Shown here: piece by piece, positions 1 through 8,781 of the stretch
Position numbering within the stretch: position 1 is the first letter of the stretch
Layout: the number at the start of each line of letters is the position of its first letter
DNA from: Novosphingobium pokkalii
GTDB lineage: Bacteria > Pseudomonadota > Alphaproteobacteria > Sphingomonadales > Sphingomonadaceae
NCBI RefSeq assembly: GCF_014652855.1
Contig: NZ_BMZP01000002.1
Location: 214,963 to 278,962, forward strand
Length of the DNA stretch: 64,000 nt
Direction: 5' to 3'
Position numbers and translations under genes: made by a program
Notes under the pieces: model-generated
The model's database searches: none
Told to the model about the DNA's origin: nothing
Seen by the model: the letters and a program-made list of their open reading frames with translations, nothing else

Positions 1-576
1 CTCCAGGCGCAACGCGCGCAGATGCTGAGCCGGCACGAAGACACCACCGCGATCGACGACAAGATCGATTCGCAAAAGACCGCGCTCGATATCCTGCAAA
101 ACATGGACCCCGGCGCCAGCAAGGACAGCGGCCCCCACATCGACAGCGACATTCCGGCCTTGGCCCATGTGATCGCCGCCTTCCGCGCCAACCCCGGCCT
201 GGCACTCTACAAGCTGCAATCCTATGCCTACAAATACAGTTGGGCGCTGATCCCGATTTCGGTGCCGATGCTGTGGTTGCTGTTTCCGTTCAGCCGCCGC
301 TTCCAGCTTTACGATCATACCGTGTTCGTCACCTATTCGCTGTCGTTCATGACGCTGCTGTCGGTGGTGCTGATGGTGGCGGATCGGCTGGGGCTGCCCG
401 GGGTGAGCCTGGCGACGCTGGTGGTGCCGCCGCTGCACATGTTCCGCCAGGTGCGCGGCGCCTATGGCTGCGGTGTGGGCGGCGCGCTATGGCGCACGGC
501 GGCGCTGCTGGTCTTCGCGATGATCGCCCTGCTGGTGTTTGCCGCCGTGATCCTGGCGCAGACCGGCGCGGAATAA
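1..576 (+). CDS. DUF3667 family membrane protein, 3' part
   Basis: The reading frame is open from base 1, so the gene begins outside the window and only about 191 C-terminal residues are visible. A hydrophilic, acidic stretch is followed by a segment containing LYKLQSYAYKYSW and then three to four hydrophobic helices; the protein ends in FAAVILAQTGAE. This matches the C-terminal membrane part of DUF3667 proteins, which usually carry a zinc-ribbon at the N-terminus; that part is not visible here. The function of the family is unknown. A parS-like site follows the stop codon within 10 bases. Confidence 0.75.
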   Translation, partial: LQAQRAQMLSRHEDTTAIDDKIDSQKTALDILQNMDPGASKDSGPHIDSDIPALAHVIAAFRANPGLALYKLQSYAYKYSWALIPISVPMLWLLFPFSRRFQLYDHTVFVTYSLSFMTLLSVVLMVADRLGLPGVSLATLVVPPLHMFRQVRGAYGCGVGGALWRTAALLVFAMIALLVFAAVILAQTGAE

Positions 577-582
577 GGGGCT

Positions 583-598
583 TGTTTCACGTGAAACG
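583..598. other. parS-like ParB binding site 1
   Basis: The sequence is TGTTTCACGTGAAACG, with a perfect 14-bp palindrome (GTTTCACGTGAAAC) at 584-597. It matches the bacterial chromosomal parS consensus TGTTNCACGTGAAACA except for the last base. It lies between the DUF3667 gene and a dehydrogenase gene, about 37 kb left of the putative origin. parB is in this window at 50929-51906. Confidence 0.85.
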
Positions 599-640
599 CC
601 CGCAGCGAAAGCATTGAGCGGCGGAAAGGAGCGACAAAGC

Positions 641-1597
641 GTGCCCATCCTCTTCCTCGCCGATCTGACGCCGGCGGCCTTGGCCACCTGGACCAGCGCC
701 TTGCAGGAAGCGCTGGGCGACGAGCCGGTCGTGACCTGGACCGGAGACGCGGCGAGCGCGCCCGCGCCGGATGTTCTGGCCGATGTGGAGGTCGCCGTGG
801 CGGCCAATCCCCGCCCCGGTTGCCTGGCGCGCCTCCCCGGCCTGCGCTTCATCCAGAGCGCCTGGGCCGGGGTGGACAGCCTGTTGGCCGACAGCACGCT
901 GCCACAGGTGCCGCTGGCGCGGTTGATCGATCCACAGCTTTCCAGCGACATGGCCGAGGCCGTGCTCGGCCATGTCCTGATACTGCATCGCCAGGTGCCC
1001 GCCTATCGCGCGCAACAGGCCCTGGCGCAGTGGGCGCCGCTGCCCCAGCCGCGCCTGGCCGAGCGCCGCGTGGGCATTCTTGGCATGGGCGCGATGGGCC
1101 AGGCCAGCGCGGCACTGCTGGCGCGGACCGGCTTTGCTGTGACCGGCTGGAGCCGCAGCGGGCGCGGTGCCATGCCGGGCGTGCCGGTGGCAGGCGGCGC
1201 GGAGGGATTGGAGCGGGTGCTGGCCCAGGCCGATATCCTGGTCAACCTGCTGCCGCTGACCGTGCAGACGCGAGGGCTGCTCGATGCCCGCGCGCTGGCC
1301 CGCCTGCCGCGCGGCGCCGGGCTGGTCAACGCCGGGCGCGGCGACCATGTCGTGCTGCCCGATCTGCTCGCCGCGCTCGATACGGGTCAGGTCTCGCACG
1401 CCGTGCTCGACGTCTTCGCGGCAGAGCCGCTGCCGCCCGACGATCCGCTGTGGCGCCGCGTTGACGTCACCATCACGCCGCACGTGGCCGCACCCACCGA
1501 TCCCGGTTCCGCCGCCCGCGCCATGGCCGCCAACATCGCCCGCTGGCGTGCCGGGCAGCCGGTGGCGGGTCTGGTGGACCGGGCGCAAGGGTATTGA
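641..1597 (+). CDS. D-isomer 2-hydroxyacid dehydrogenase (GhrA-type glyoxylate/hydroxypyruvate reductase)
   Basis: The product is 318 residues and likely reduces glyoxylate or hydroxypyruvate with NAD(P)H in the cytoplasm. The Rossmann motif GILGMGAMGQ lies near residue 145. Catalytic residues expected for the family are present: Arg in NAGRGDHVV, Glu in FAAEPLPP and His in ITPHVAAPT. I chose the GTG at 641 because AAGGAG at 626-631 sits 9 bases upstream; an in-frame TTG at 614 lacks such a site. The gene is followed 12 bases later by a DUF1275 gene, so the two may be co-transcribed. The substrate is inferred from family resemblance only. Confidence 0.85.
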   Translation: MPILFLADLTPAALATWTSALQEALGDEPVVTWTGDAASAPAPDVLADVEVAVAANPRPGCLARLPGLRFIQSAWAGVDSLLADSTLPQVPLARLIDPQLSSDMAEAVLGHVLILHRQVPAYRAQQALAQWAPLPQPRLAERRVGILGMGAMGQASAALLARTGFAVTGWSRSGRGAMPGVPVAGGAEGLERVLAQADILVNLLPLTVQTRGLLDARALARLPRGAGLVNAGRGDHVVLPDLLAALDTGQVSHAVLDVFAAEPLPPDDPLWRRVDVTITPHVAAPTDPGSAARAMAANIARWRAGQPVAGLVDRAQGY

Positions 1598-1609
1598 GAG
1601 GGCGCTGCG

Positions 1610-2260
1610 ATGGACAATCTCGACCGATCCCGCCGCCGCTTTGCCATGGCCCTGGCCGCCATGGCCGGATTCGTCGATGCCGTCGGCTTCCTTTCGGCCG
1701 ATGGCTATTTCGTCTCGTTCATGTCGGGCAACACCACTCGGCTGGGCGTGGCGCTGGGCACGGATGTGCCGCGTGCGCTGGTGCCGGCGCTGTTGATCGC
1801 GGGGTTCGTCAGTGGCGTCACGCTGGGCGCGCTGGTGGCCCTGCGCGCCGGGGCGCGGCGCAAGCCGGCGGTGCTGGGTCTGGTCACGCTCGCCCTGCTC
1901 GGCGCCGCCCTGGCCCGCGTTGCCGGGCTGCATGAAGCCATGCTGGCAGGCCTGGTGCTGGCGATGGGCGTGCTCAACAACACGTTCCTGCGCGATGGCG
2001 AAGTGGCCGTGGGGCTGACCTACATGACCGGGGCGCTGGTCAAGCTGGGGCAGGGGCTGGCGCGGCAACTGGCCGGGATGAGCCGGCAGCGCGGGGGCGG
2101 GGAATGGCGCTCCTGGGCCTTGCTCTGGGCCGGGCTGCTCGCCGGCGCCGTGCTTGGTGCGTTCCTTCAGGATCGCCTGCCGCTCGGCTGCCTGTGGATC
2201 GCCACCGGGTGGGCAGCGCTGATGGCCACGCTCGGCCTTACCCTTCCGGCGGAAGCCTGA
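1610..2260 (+). CDS. DUF1275 (YoaK) family membrane protein
   Basis: This 216-residue polytopic inner-membrane protein begins with a short basic stretch followed by the characteristic AGFVDAVGFLSADGYFVSF and FMSGNTTRLG segments of the DUF1275/YoaK family. About six hydrophobic helices follow. The substrate and role of the family are not established. It starts 12 bases after the dehydrogenase gene. Its 3' end overlaps the convergent DUF167 gene by 23 bases, so the two transcripts must run into each other. Confidence 0.85.
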   Translation: MDNLDRSRRRFAMALAAMAGFVDAVGFLSADGYFVSFMSGNTTRLGVALGTDVPRALVPALLIAGFVSGVTLGALVALRAGARRKPAVLGLVTLALLGAALARVAGLHEAMLAGLVLAMGVLNNTFLRDGEVAVGLTYMTGALVKLGQGLARQLAGMSRQRGGGEWRSWALLWAGLLAGAVLGAFLQDRLPLGCLWIATGWAALMATLGLTLPAEA

Positions 2261-2525
2261 GCAGCTTTTCGCGCGAAGTTGCGCCGCGCAACAGGTCCAC
2301 GCGCGAGGCGGCGACGCCCAGGGCCTGCGCCACCAGCGCGATCACGGCCGCGGTGGCCTTGCCGTCTTCCGGCTTGGCGCGCACTTTCACCTGCACCCGG
2401 CCCTGCTCGATCGCCACGCCTTCGGCCCGCGCGCCGGGGGTGACGCGCACGGCCAGCCGGCTCTCGGCATCGGCCAGGGCGCGCAGGGCCGCGGCCGGCG
2501 GCAGTTCAACCTTGGGCCGCGCCAC
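2238..2525 (-). CDS. DUF167 (YggU) family protein
   Basis: This is a small basic/acidic protein of about 95 residues with the DUF167 signature: RLAVRVTPGARAEGV, then VQVKVRAKPEDGKATAAVI and LLRGATSREKLL. The family has an alpha/beta fold and no settled function. I prefer a GTG start at 2525 (product begins (M)ARPKVELPP), because an in-frame ATG at 2573 would overlap the carbonic anhydrase gene by 68 bases; with GTG the overlap is 20 bases. It is the last gene of a leftward unit hemB, gamma carbonic anhydrase, DUF167. Confidence 0.8.
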   Translation of the reverse strand: MARPKVELPPAAALRALADAESRLAVRVTPGARAEGVAIEQGRVQVKVRAKPEDGKATAAVIALVAQALGVAASRVDLLRGATSREKLLRLPPEG

Positions 2526-3084
2526 CGCAAGCCTGCGCCACGGCAGCGGCATGGGCCGCGCCATTGTCCACATAGTGCGCCACGCCGCGCTGCATCTCGG
2601 CCAGGGCGGCGTCGGTCAGCTCGCGCATGAAGGCAGCGGGCCGGCCGCTCCACAACTGGCGCGCCGGGATGCACTTGCCCGGCGTGAGCATGGCCCCGGC
2701 AGCCAGCATGGCATCGCTTTCGATCACCGCGCCGTCCATCACGATGGTGCCCAGCCCCACGAAGGCGCGATCGTGCAGCGTGCAGCCGTGGACCATGGCC
2801 ATATGGCCGATCAGCACGTCTTCCCCGATCAGCGTGGGATAGCCTTCTGGGCGACCCGGCTTGGGGCTGTCGCAGTGAATCACCGTGCCATCCTGCACGT
2901 TGCTGCGCGCGCCGATCACCACGCGGTTGACGTCGGCCCGGATCACGCAGTTGTACCAGATGGATACGCCCGCGGCGATGGTGACGTCACCCACGATGCG
3001 GCACCCCGGGGCGATGAACGCGCTGGGATGGATCTGCGGCGCCTTGCCATGCAGCGGCAGGATGGTGACGTCAGGGCGCGTCAT
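2506..3084 (-). CDS. Gamma carbonic anhydrase family protein
   Basis: The 192-residue product is a left-handed beta-helix protein. Hexapeptide repeats run from about residue 18 to 130 (AFIAPGCRIVGDVTIAAGVS, VVIGARSNVQDG, ALIGEDV-like LIGEDVLIGH). Metal-binding histidines typical of the family appear in VIHCD, LIGHMAMVHGCTLHD. Family members hydrate CO2 or act as uncharacterised metal-dependent scaffolds; which applies here is not known. The start at 3084 is 4 bases downstream of the hemB stop, suggesting translational coupling. Confidence 0.88.
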   Translation of the reverse strand: MTRPDVTILPLHGKAPQIHPSAFIAPGCRIVGDVTIAAGVSIWYNCVIRADVNRVVIGARSNVQDGTVIHCDSPKPGRPEGYPTLIGEDVLIGHMAMVHGCTLHDRAFVGLGTIVMDGAVIESDAMLAAGAMLTPGKCIPARQLWSGRPAAFMRELTDAALAEMQRGVAHYVDNGAAHAAAVAQACGGAAQG

Positions 3085-3088
3085 CGCC

Positions 3089-4084
3089 TCAGGCCCCCAG
3101 CAACCGCGCGGCATGCGCGGCATGATAGGTCAGCACGCCCGAGCAGCCCGCGCGTTTGAACGCCAGCAGGGTTTCCAGCACCAGGGCATCGCGTTCGCCC
3201 GCGCCAGCGGCCACGGCGGCCTCGATCATCGCGTATTCGCCGCTCACCTGATAGGCGAAGACCGGCACGCCAAAGGCTTCCTTCACGCGCACGGCAATGT
3301 CGAGATAAGGCAGGCCGGGCTTGACCATCACGCTGTCGGCGCCTTCGGCCAGGTCCAGTTCCACCTCGCGCAGCGCTTCCTCGGCATTGCCGGGGTCCAT
3401 CTGGTAGGTCTTCTTGTCGCCCTTCAGCAACCCGCGCGAGCCCACCGCATCGCGGAACGGGCCATAGAAGGCCGAGGCATATTTGGCGGCATAGGACATG
3501 ATCTGGACATTGGCATGCCCGTCGCGCTCCAGCGCGTCGCGGATCGCGCCGACGCGGCCGTCCATCATGTCGGACGGGGCGATGATGTCGGCACCGGCGG
3601 CCGCCTGGTTGAGGCTTTGCCCCACCAGCACGTCCACCGTGGCGTCGTTCTCAACATAGCCGGCGGTGTTGACCAGCCCGTCCTGGCCGTGGCTGGTATA
3701 GGGATCGAGCGCCACGTCGGTGAGAATGCCGATGGCATCGCCGCAGGCATCGCGGATCGCCTTGATCGCGCGGCACATCAGGTTGTCGGGATTGAGCGCC
3801 TCGCGCCCGTCGTCGCTGCGCCGCTCGGCCTGCGTGTTGGGAAACAGCGCCAGGCAGGGAATGCCCAGGTCCACCGCCTCGCGCGCCCGCGCCACGATGC
3901 CATCGACCGACCAGCGCGACACGCCGGGCAGCGAGGCGATCGGCTGCTCCACGCCGCTGCCTTCGGTCACGAACAATGGCCAGATCAGATCGGCCGGAGT
4001 GATCAGCACCTCACGGTGCAGGGCGCGGCTCCAGGCAGTGGCACGGGTGCGACGCAGGCGGGCTTGGGGATAGCTGGCGATCAT
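3089..4084 (-). CDS. hemB: Delta-aminolevulinic acid dehydratase (porphobilinogen synthase)
   Basis: HemB condenses two 5-aminolevulinate molecules to porphobilinogen, the second step of haem synthesis from ALA. The product is 331 residues when started at the ATG at 4084 (MIASYPQARL); an upstream in-frame ATG at 4120 would add a 12-residue non-conserved tail. Schiff-base lysines are seen as K201 (SYAAKYASAFYGPF) and K255 (VMVKPGLPYLD). The metal loop reads TDVALDPYTSHGQDG, with Asp where E. coli HemB has Cys, so this is the magnesium-type rather than the zinc-type enzyme, as is usual in alphaproteobacteria. It heads a leftward unit with gamma carbonic anhydrase. Confidence 0.97.
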   Translation of the reverse strand: MIASYPQARLRRTRATAWSRALHREVLITPADLIWPLFVTEGSGVEQPIASLPGVSRWSVDGIVARAREAVDLGIPCLALFPNTQAERRSDDGREALNPDNLMCRAIKAIRDACGDAIGILTDVALDPYTSHGQDGLVNTAGYVENDATVDVLVGQSLNQAAAGADIIAPSDMMDGRVGAIRDALERDGHANVQIMSYAAKYASAFYGPFRDAVGSRGLLKGDKKTYQMDPGNAEEALREVELDLAEGADSVMVKPGLPYLDIAVRVKEAFGVPVFAYQVSGEYAMIEAAVAAGAGERDALVLETLLAFKRAGCSGVLTYHAAHAARLLGA

Positions 4085-4153
4085 GCCGCCATGGTTAGGC
4101 CGATGACCGCCAGGGGGCAACGGGACAGTTTGTCCGCCTTCAGGCCCCGTTGT

Positions 4154-4693
4154 TCAGGCTTCGTTGGTGCAGAGCGCGCCGCCTTCGGCCACGGCATAGG
4201 CGCGCACCGTGGATGGCGTGATCCGGTAATCGGGCCGGCGTGCGGCATAGAGGCGGTGGCGGGCAATGCGGGCAATGCTGACGCGATCGCCCTGGTTGCC
4301 GCCGAGCACGTGATAGGCGGCTTCGTCCTGCGCCACGCAGAACCCGACGTGGCCGCCGCCGCTGCGGTGAAACACCAGCACGTCGCCCAGCATCGGCTGC
4401 GCCACGCCGGTGCCGAACCTGGCCCAGTTGAGCGCCCAGAGCGGCGCGGGGGGAACCGGCTTGCCAGCCCGCTGCGCCACCAGCGCCACGAACAGGCCGC
4501 ACCAGGCGGTGCTGTCGGCGCGATAGGCGCGGGCGATGTCGCCGCCCAGTTCGGCGGCCCATTGCAGGATCGCGGGATTGCTGGCCGGGCCGGGTACTTC
4601 GGCGGTGTCGAGCAGGGCCAATCCTTCACGCATCATGCGGGGCAGGGGGTGCAGATCGGCCAGCCAGCGGTAGGCGGCAGGGATGGCAGGCAT
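4154..4693 (-). CDS. TIGR02594-family NlpC/P60-like cell-wall amidase
   Basis: The 179-residue product resembles the TIGR02594 family, distant relatives of NlpC/P60 peptidoglycan endopeptidases. A Cys-His pair fits the papain-like site: Cys in STAWCGLFVALV near residue 67 and His in GGGHVGFCV near 115, followed by the polar HVLGGNQGDRV. Conserved tryptophans (ALNWARFG) are also present. No signal peptide is visible with the start at 4693 (MPAIPAAYRWLAD); upstream in-frame ATGs at 4801 and 4840 only add a low-complexity extension. It is divergent from the SleB-type hydrolase at 5001. Confidence 0.75.
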   Translation of the reverse strand: MPAIPAAYRWLADLHPLPRMMREGLALLDTAEVPGPASNPAILQWAAELGGDIARAYRADSTAWCGLFVALVAQRAGKPVPPAPLWALNWARFGTGVAQPMLGDVLVFHRSGGGHVGFCVAQDEAAYHVLGGNQGDRVSIARIARHRLYAARRPDYRITPSTVRAYAVAEGGALCTNEA

Positions 4694-5000
4694 GACGGAA
4701 ACCTCGCGGCAGGGGGACGGTGCCCTTGCCTGCGCCGGTTCGTTCCGGGCTTGAATCGTCGATGAATGGCGCGCGCAGACTGGCGCAGACACCCGGCGCA
4801 TGGGCGCAACATGATTGACACAGAGCGCCGCAGCGGCCACGGGGGGCGCCTTCGTTCAGCCGACCAGCCGGGGGGAGGGGTCAATCCGGGCCCGGGGCCC
4901 TTGCTGGTGGCGAGACGTGGGGAAGCCCGCACACGCTTTTCGATTTGGGTTTTTATCGCGTGTGTGACCTGGCGACCTTGCGCCCGTGTGATGCCCAGGA
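4694..5000. promoter_or_regulatory. Divergent intergenic region between two cell-wall hydrolase genes
   Basis: This 307-base gap separates two outward-facing genes and must hold both promoters. TTGACA at 4815-4820 is a possible -35 for the rightward gene, but no convincing -10 follows at normal spacing. A 7-bp inverted repeat CACACGC/GCGTGTG occurs at 4930-4936 and 4958-4964, enclosing a T-rich loop. No gene is seen. Confidence 0.35.
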
Positions 5001-5567
5001 ATGTCCAAAAGTACCATCGGCAAAATAGCTTGTGTTCTTTCCGCAGCCGCCGTTCTGGCCGCGCTGCAAATGTCCGCACCCGCCGTTGCGGCCAACCAGC
5101 CTCTTTCCCAGTCCGCGATCACGCTGCCCGCTCTGGCCCCCGACACGGCCCAGCAGACCGAGGCCGAATCGCCCGCTGACGCCGCCACTCTGGCGCCCAC
5201 CACTGCACCTGTCGACCAAGCCCAGGTGGAATGCATGGCCAAGGTCATCGTTCACGAAGCCGGCAACCAGCCCCGTCGCGGCCGCGCCGCCGTGGCCCAG
5301 GTGATCAAGGCCCGCACCCAGGACCCGCGCTTTGCCACCAAGCCCTGCGCCGTGGTGCGCCAGCCCGGCCAGTTCTTCGACGTAGACGCCTACAACCCGC
5401 CGCGCGACACTGACCAATGGCGCGAAGCCGTTGCCATCGCCACGCAGGTCATCAACGGCCAAGGCGACAATCCGGTTCCCGGCGCGCTGTTCTTCCACGC
5501 GGTAAGCAGCCCGATGAAGGGCCGCACCAAAGTGGCCCGCATCGAAGGGCACGTGTTCTACCGGTAA
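5001..5567 (+). CDS. SleB-type cell wall hydrolase (Hydrolase_2 domain), secreted
   Basis: The 188-residue product starts with a Sec signal peptide (residues about 1-31, ending APAVAA). A Pro/Ala/Thr-rich linker follows, then a Hydrolase_2 domain from about residue 75: ECMAKVIVHEAGNQPRRGRAAVAQV, QPGQFFD and the C-terminal GALFFHAVSSPM and GHVFYR. Family members (SleB, CwlJ) cleave peptidoglycan; the Glu in VIVHEAGN occupies the expected catalytic position. A similar hydrolase with the same GHVFYR ending lies at 30975-31646, so these are paralogues. A strong hairpin follows at 5619. Confidence 0.88.
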   Translation: MSKSTIGKIACVLSAAAVLAALQMSAPAVAANQPLSQSAITLPALAPDTAQQTEAESPADAATLAPTTAPVDQAQVECMAKVIVHEAGNQPRRGRAAVAQVIKARTQDPRFATKPCAVVRQPGQFFDVDAYNPPRDTDQWREAVAIATQVINGQGDNPVPGALFFHAVSSPMKGRTKVARIEGHVFYR

Positions 5568-5618
5568 GGTATCGCGGCCCGGCTGCACCGCGGCCGAGGT
5601 TTCGCCCCTGGCGGGAAT

Positions 5619-5663
5619 ATAAAGAAAGCGCAGAAGCGACGGTCGCTTCTGCGCTTTCTTTAT
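5619..5663. terminator. Perfect 22-bp inverted repeat, bidirectional terminator
   Basis: The arms at 5619-5640 and 5642-5663 are exact reverse complements separated by one base. The outer part is AT-rich (ATAAAGAAAGCG...), so RNA from either strand forms a GC hairpin ending in a U-rich stretch. It sits 52 bases after the SleB-type gene and 233 bases before the 3' end of the leftward TonB receptor gene. Confidence 0.75.
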
Positions 5664-5840
5664 GCGCGCATGGGTGCGCGTTGTTGCCAATCTGGGCAGG
5701 GATGAGCGCCCCTATGGCGTTTGCCCAGCATGCGGCCTCAGGATCGCCAAGCTGATAGAATCATGGCTAGGGCCGGGCTGGCATTCCTTGGGCAGCATGA
5801 CCCTGGCAGCCCAAGCGATGCATCACCTCCCTGCAAACAG

Positions 5841-5870
5841 AAAGGGCCCGGTCTTTCGACCGAGCCCTTT
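5841..5870 (-). terminator. Rho-independent terminator of TonB receptor gene
   Basis: AAAGGGCCCGGTC and GACCGAGCCCTTT pair around a TTTC loop with one mismatch. On the minus strand the hairpin ends in CCCTTTCTG. It lies 26 bases beyond the stop codon of the receptor gene at 5896. Confidence 0.7.
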
Positions 5871-5895
5871 CCGTCAATCAACGACTTCTGACCGA

Positions 5896-8781
5896 TCAGA
5901 AGTTCATCGTCGCGCTCACGAAGAAGCGGCGGCCGAGAACGTCGTAGAGGGTCGGGAAGGTGTTGGTCTGTTCGCCGTTACCACCGTTCTGCGTGCTGGC
6001 AGCGAGCGGCGGGGTCTTGTCGAACAGGTTGGTCACACCACCACGAAGCGTGAAGGTCTTGTTGACCTTGGCCGAAGCCGCCAGGTCGAAGTAGCTGACG
6101 CTGCCGAAGTGTTCCGACGCATACGTGGTCGTCGGATCATCGTCGTTCGAAGCGCCGATGAAGCGCCACATGCCCGAAAGCTCGATCTTCGGGGTCGCCA
6201 GCGTGGCGCGCAGGGTGTGGCGCCACTTGGGGGTGGGCACGCCGCAGTTGGCACCGAAGGCACCGGCGCAGTGATAGACCAGATCCAGACCGATGACCTT
6301 GGTGAAGTCATACTTGATCAGGCGGGTACCGTCGAAGGCGAAGACGAGCTTGGTGCTGGTGCCCAAGGCATTGCCCAGCGGCAGCACGTAGTTGGCCTTC
6401 ACGTCGATGCCCGAGGTCTTCAGACCACCGCTGTTGACGTAACCGTCCTTGAACTGGTCGATTTCGCCAAGCGCGTTGCGGGTGATGGCGTCGCAATAGG
6501 ACTGGATGCCCTTGTCGAAGCACAGCGTACCGATGGCATCGGTACCCACGCCGCTGGTGATGAAGTTCTTGATCTTGATGTTGTAGTAATCGACCGTTGC
6601 CGAGAAGCGCGGCGCGAAGGTCGGCTGGAACACCACGCCGATGGTGTAGGTGTTGGCCGTTTCTTCCCGCAGGTTGGCGTTACCGCCAACACGACGCAGC
6701 GGATTCACCAGGTTCGGATCCTGGATCGCCGAGTTGCCGATGTTGCTCAGCGGTGCGCCAGCCTTGTTGAACTGCGCAACGCAGATCGCATTGAGCGCGC
6801 TGCCAGCCACGGTGGCCGCAGCGGTGCCGCACTGGTCGGCGTTGCCGTCGAAGCTGACGGTGTTGCCGAGGTACAGTTCGTTGACGCTCGGGCCGCGCAC
6901 GGCCTTCTGGTACTGCGCACGGAACGTGATGTCCTGCACGGGAGCCAGTTCAACGCCCGCCGCCCAGGTGAACACGTTGCCCGGCGCGTTGGAGTAATGC
7001 GAAGCGCGGGCCGCACCGTTCAGATCGAGGCGGTGGATGACCTGGTCACGCAGCAGCGGAACGTTGACTTCGCCGAAGAACTCGCGAACCGAATAGCTGC
7101 CCGAGGTCGGATTGCCGGGGTTGAAGCCGGCCACGTTACCCGAGGCGAGATAGGTATCGGGTTCGACCGAGCCTTCTTCCTTGCGCCATTCCGCACCGAA
7201 CGCGAGGCCCACGCCGCCGGCACCGAGATCGAACAGATTGTTGTTGGTCACCGCGAATGAGGCAACCTGCGTGGTGTAGGTTTCCACGTTGGTGGCGGTG
7301 ATGCCCAGATAGTCGACGGCCGCCTGGCTCAGGTTGTTGAGGCCAAAGATGTTGGCTGCGACGCAACCGGCTGCACGCGCGGCTTCGCTGGCGCAAACCG
7401 TCTGGCCGCCAACCGTGGTGGTGGTCACCGCATTGATGAACTTGTCGATCGCAACGTTGCCCGACTGGCGCTGGGTGTTCTTGGTGTGGGCATACATGTA
7501 GTAGCCATCGTAGCTGAAGCCAGCGCCGATATCGCCCTTCATGCCGGCGACGAAGCGGTAGGCGCTACGGTCATCCTTGTTGATGCGCGGCCCGAGCTGG
7601 AGCGTACGATACGCCCACGAAGGCGCGGTAACGTAGCCGTCGCCGTTGGTGTCCAGCGATTGCAGAGCCGTGCGGAACGCAGGCGTGAAGAACGTCGAGT
7701 TCACGTCCAGGTTGATGCTGCCGATGGTGCCATCGCCATAGGGCGTGCCCTGGCTGATCGGCGTCGGCGCGAGCTGTGCAGACACGCGGTTGTTGACGAA
7801 CTGGGCTTCAAGGTAGGGCTCGAAGTGTTCGTCGATTTCATAGTGCGCCATCGCGGCGACCATGTAGCGTTCCTGCGGAACTTGCAGGTAGTTCACCGGT
7901 GCATAGTTGTAGGCATCGGTGGCGCCGACGTAGCACGAGTTCACGCTGCCGGCGAAGTCTTGGCTGTCGCAGCCCAGGCCGGTGGCAGCGCCAAGGCCCG
8001 GAATGTTGACGCGGCCCTGCGGCACGGAGCCCGAACCACCGAACGTGAAACCGCCTTCGCCGTTGTCGACCAGCGCGTTCTTCGAGAAGTCACGCGCGGC
8101 GGCGAACACGCCCTTGCGCTTGGTGTAGCCGACATAGAGCACGACGTTGCCGCGGCTGTCGTTGAAGTTGCCACCGATCGTGCCGTTCACGTCGAAGATG
8201 GCGCCATCACCCTTGCTGGTGAGGTTGTAGCTGCTGTTGAGCTGGACGCCGGAGAAGTTGCGCTTGAGGCGGAAGTTCACCACGCCGGCAATGGCGTCAG
8301 AACCATAGACCGCCGACTGACCGCCGGTGACCACGTCCACGCCTTCGATCAGCGCCGAAGGAATGGTGTTGAGGTCGACCGTCTGGCTGACGTCGTACGA
8401 CATGTAGCGACGACCATCGACGAGCACGAGCGTGCGCTGCGAGCCGAGGTTGCGCATGTTGACGGTGGCGACACCGCCGCCGGGGTTGTTCGACGCGCTG
8501 CTGGTGGTCGGGGTGATCTGCGGGAGATCGTTCAGCACGTTTTCAATGTTGGCAGAGCCGCCCTTCATCGCGATATCGCTGGCGGTGACAACATTGAGCG
8601 GGCTGGTGCTGGTCAGGTCGGGGCGCGCAATGCGCGAACCGGTGACGACGATGGTCTGGCCCTCGGGCGCGGCATCGGCGGGGGCGGCATCCTGCGCAAA
8701 GGCAGGCGCGGCCAGCGAGGCGATGGCAAGCACGAAGCCAGCAGCACCGACGCGATAGGCGGTGGTCTTGATCTTGGTCAC
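5896..8781 (-). CDS. TonB-dependent outer-membrane receptor, paralogue 1
   Basis: The 961-residue protein has a signal peptide (about residues 1-29, APAFA|Q), a TonB-box-like EGQTIVVTGSRI, a plug domain (residues about 55-170; NVVTASDI, VLVDGRRY, GQSAVYGSDAIAGVVNF) and a long beta-barrel ending in FFVSATMNF with a C-terminal Phe, as expected for BAM insertion. It imports a large or scarce substrate using TonB energy; the ligand is unknown. The neighbour at 9212-12079 is a paralogue in the same orientation with a related leader. Terminator at 5841. Confidence 0.95.
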   Translation of the reverse strand: MTKIKTTAYRVGAAGFVLAIASLAAPAFAQDAAPADAAPEGQTIVVTGSRIARPDLTSTSPLNVVTASDIAMKGGSANIENVLNDLPQITPTTSSASNNPGGGVATVNMRNLGSQRTLVLVDGRRYMSYDVSQTVDLNTIPSALIEGVDVVTGGQSAVYGSDAIAGVVNFRLKRNFSGVQLNSSYNLTSKGDGAIFDVNGTIGGNFNDSRGNVVLYVGYTKRKGVFAAARDFSKNALVDNGEGGFTFGGSGSVPQGRVNIPGLGAATGLGCDSQDFAGSVNSCYVGATDAYNYAPVNYLQVPQERYMVAAMAHYEIDEHFEPYLEAQFVNNRVSAQLAPTPISQGTPYGDGTIGSINLDVNSTFFTPAFRTALQSLDTNGDGYVTAPSWAYRTLQLGPRINKDDRSAYRFVAGMKGDIGAGFSYDGYYMYAHTKNTQRQSGNVAIDKFINAVTTTTVGGQTVCASEAARAAGCVAANIFGLNNLSQAAVDYLGITATNVETYTTQVASFAVTNNNLFDLGAGGVGLAFGAEWRKEEGSVEPDTYLASGNVAGFNPGNPTSGSYSVREFFGEVNVPLLRDQVIHRLDLNGAARASHYSNAPGNVFTWAAGVELAPVQDITFRAQYQKAVRGPSVNELYLGNTVSFDGNADQCGTAAATVAGSALNAICVAQFNKAGAPLSNIGNSAIQDPNLVNPLRRVGGNANLREETANTYTIGVVFQPTFAPRFSATVDYYNIKIKNFITSGVGTDAIGTLCFDKGIQSYCDAITRNALGEIDQFKDGYVNSGGLKTSGIDVKANYVLPLGNALGTSTKLVFAFDGTRLIKYDFTKVIGLDLVYHCAGAFGANCGVPTPKWRHTLRATLATPKIELSGMWRFIGASNDDDPTTTYASEHFGSVSYFDLAASAKVNKTFTLRGGVTNLFDKTPPLAASTQNGGNGEQTNTFPTLYDVLGRRFFVSATMNF

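Noticed and set aside
2885..4765. Rightward reading frame of about 626 codons
   Set aside because: It runs opposite hemB and the TIGR02594 gene, whose motifs are clear; the product is His/Gly/Ala-rich with no family motif.
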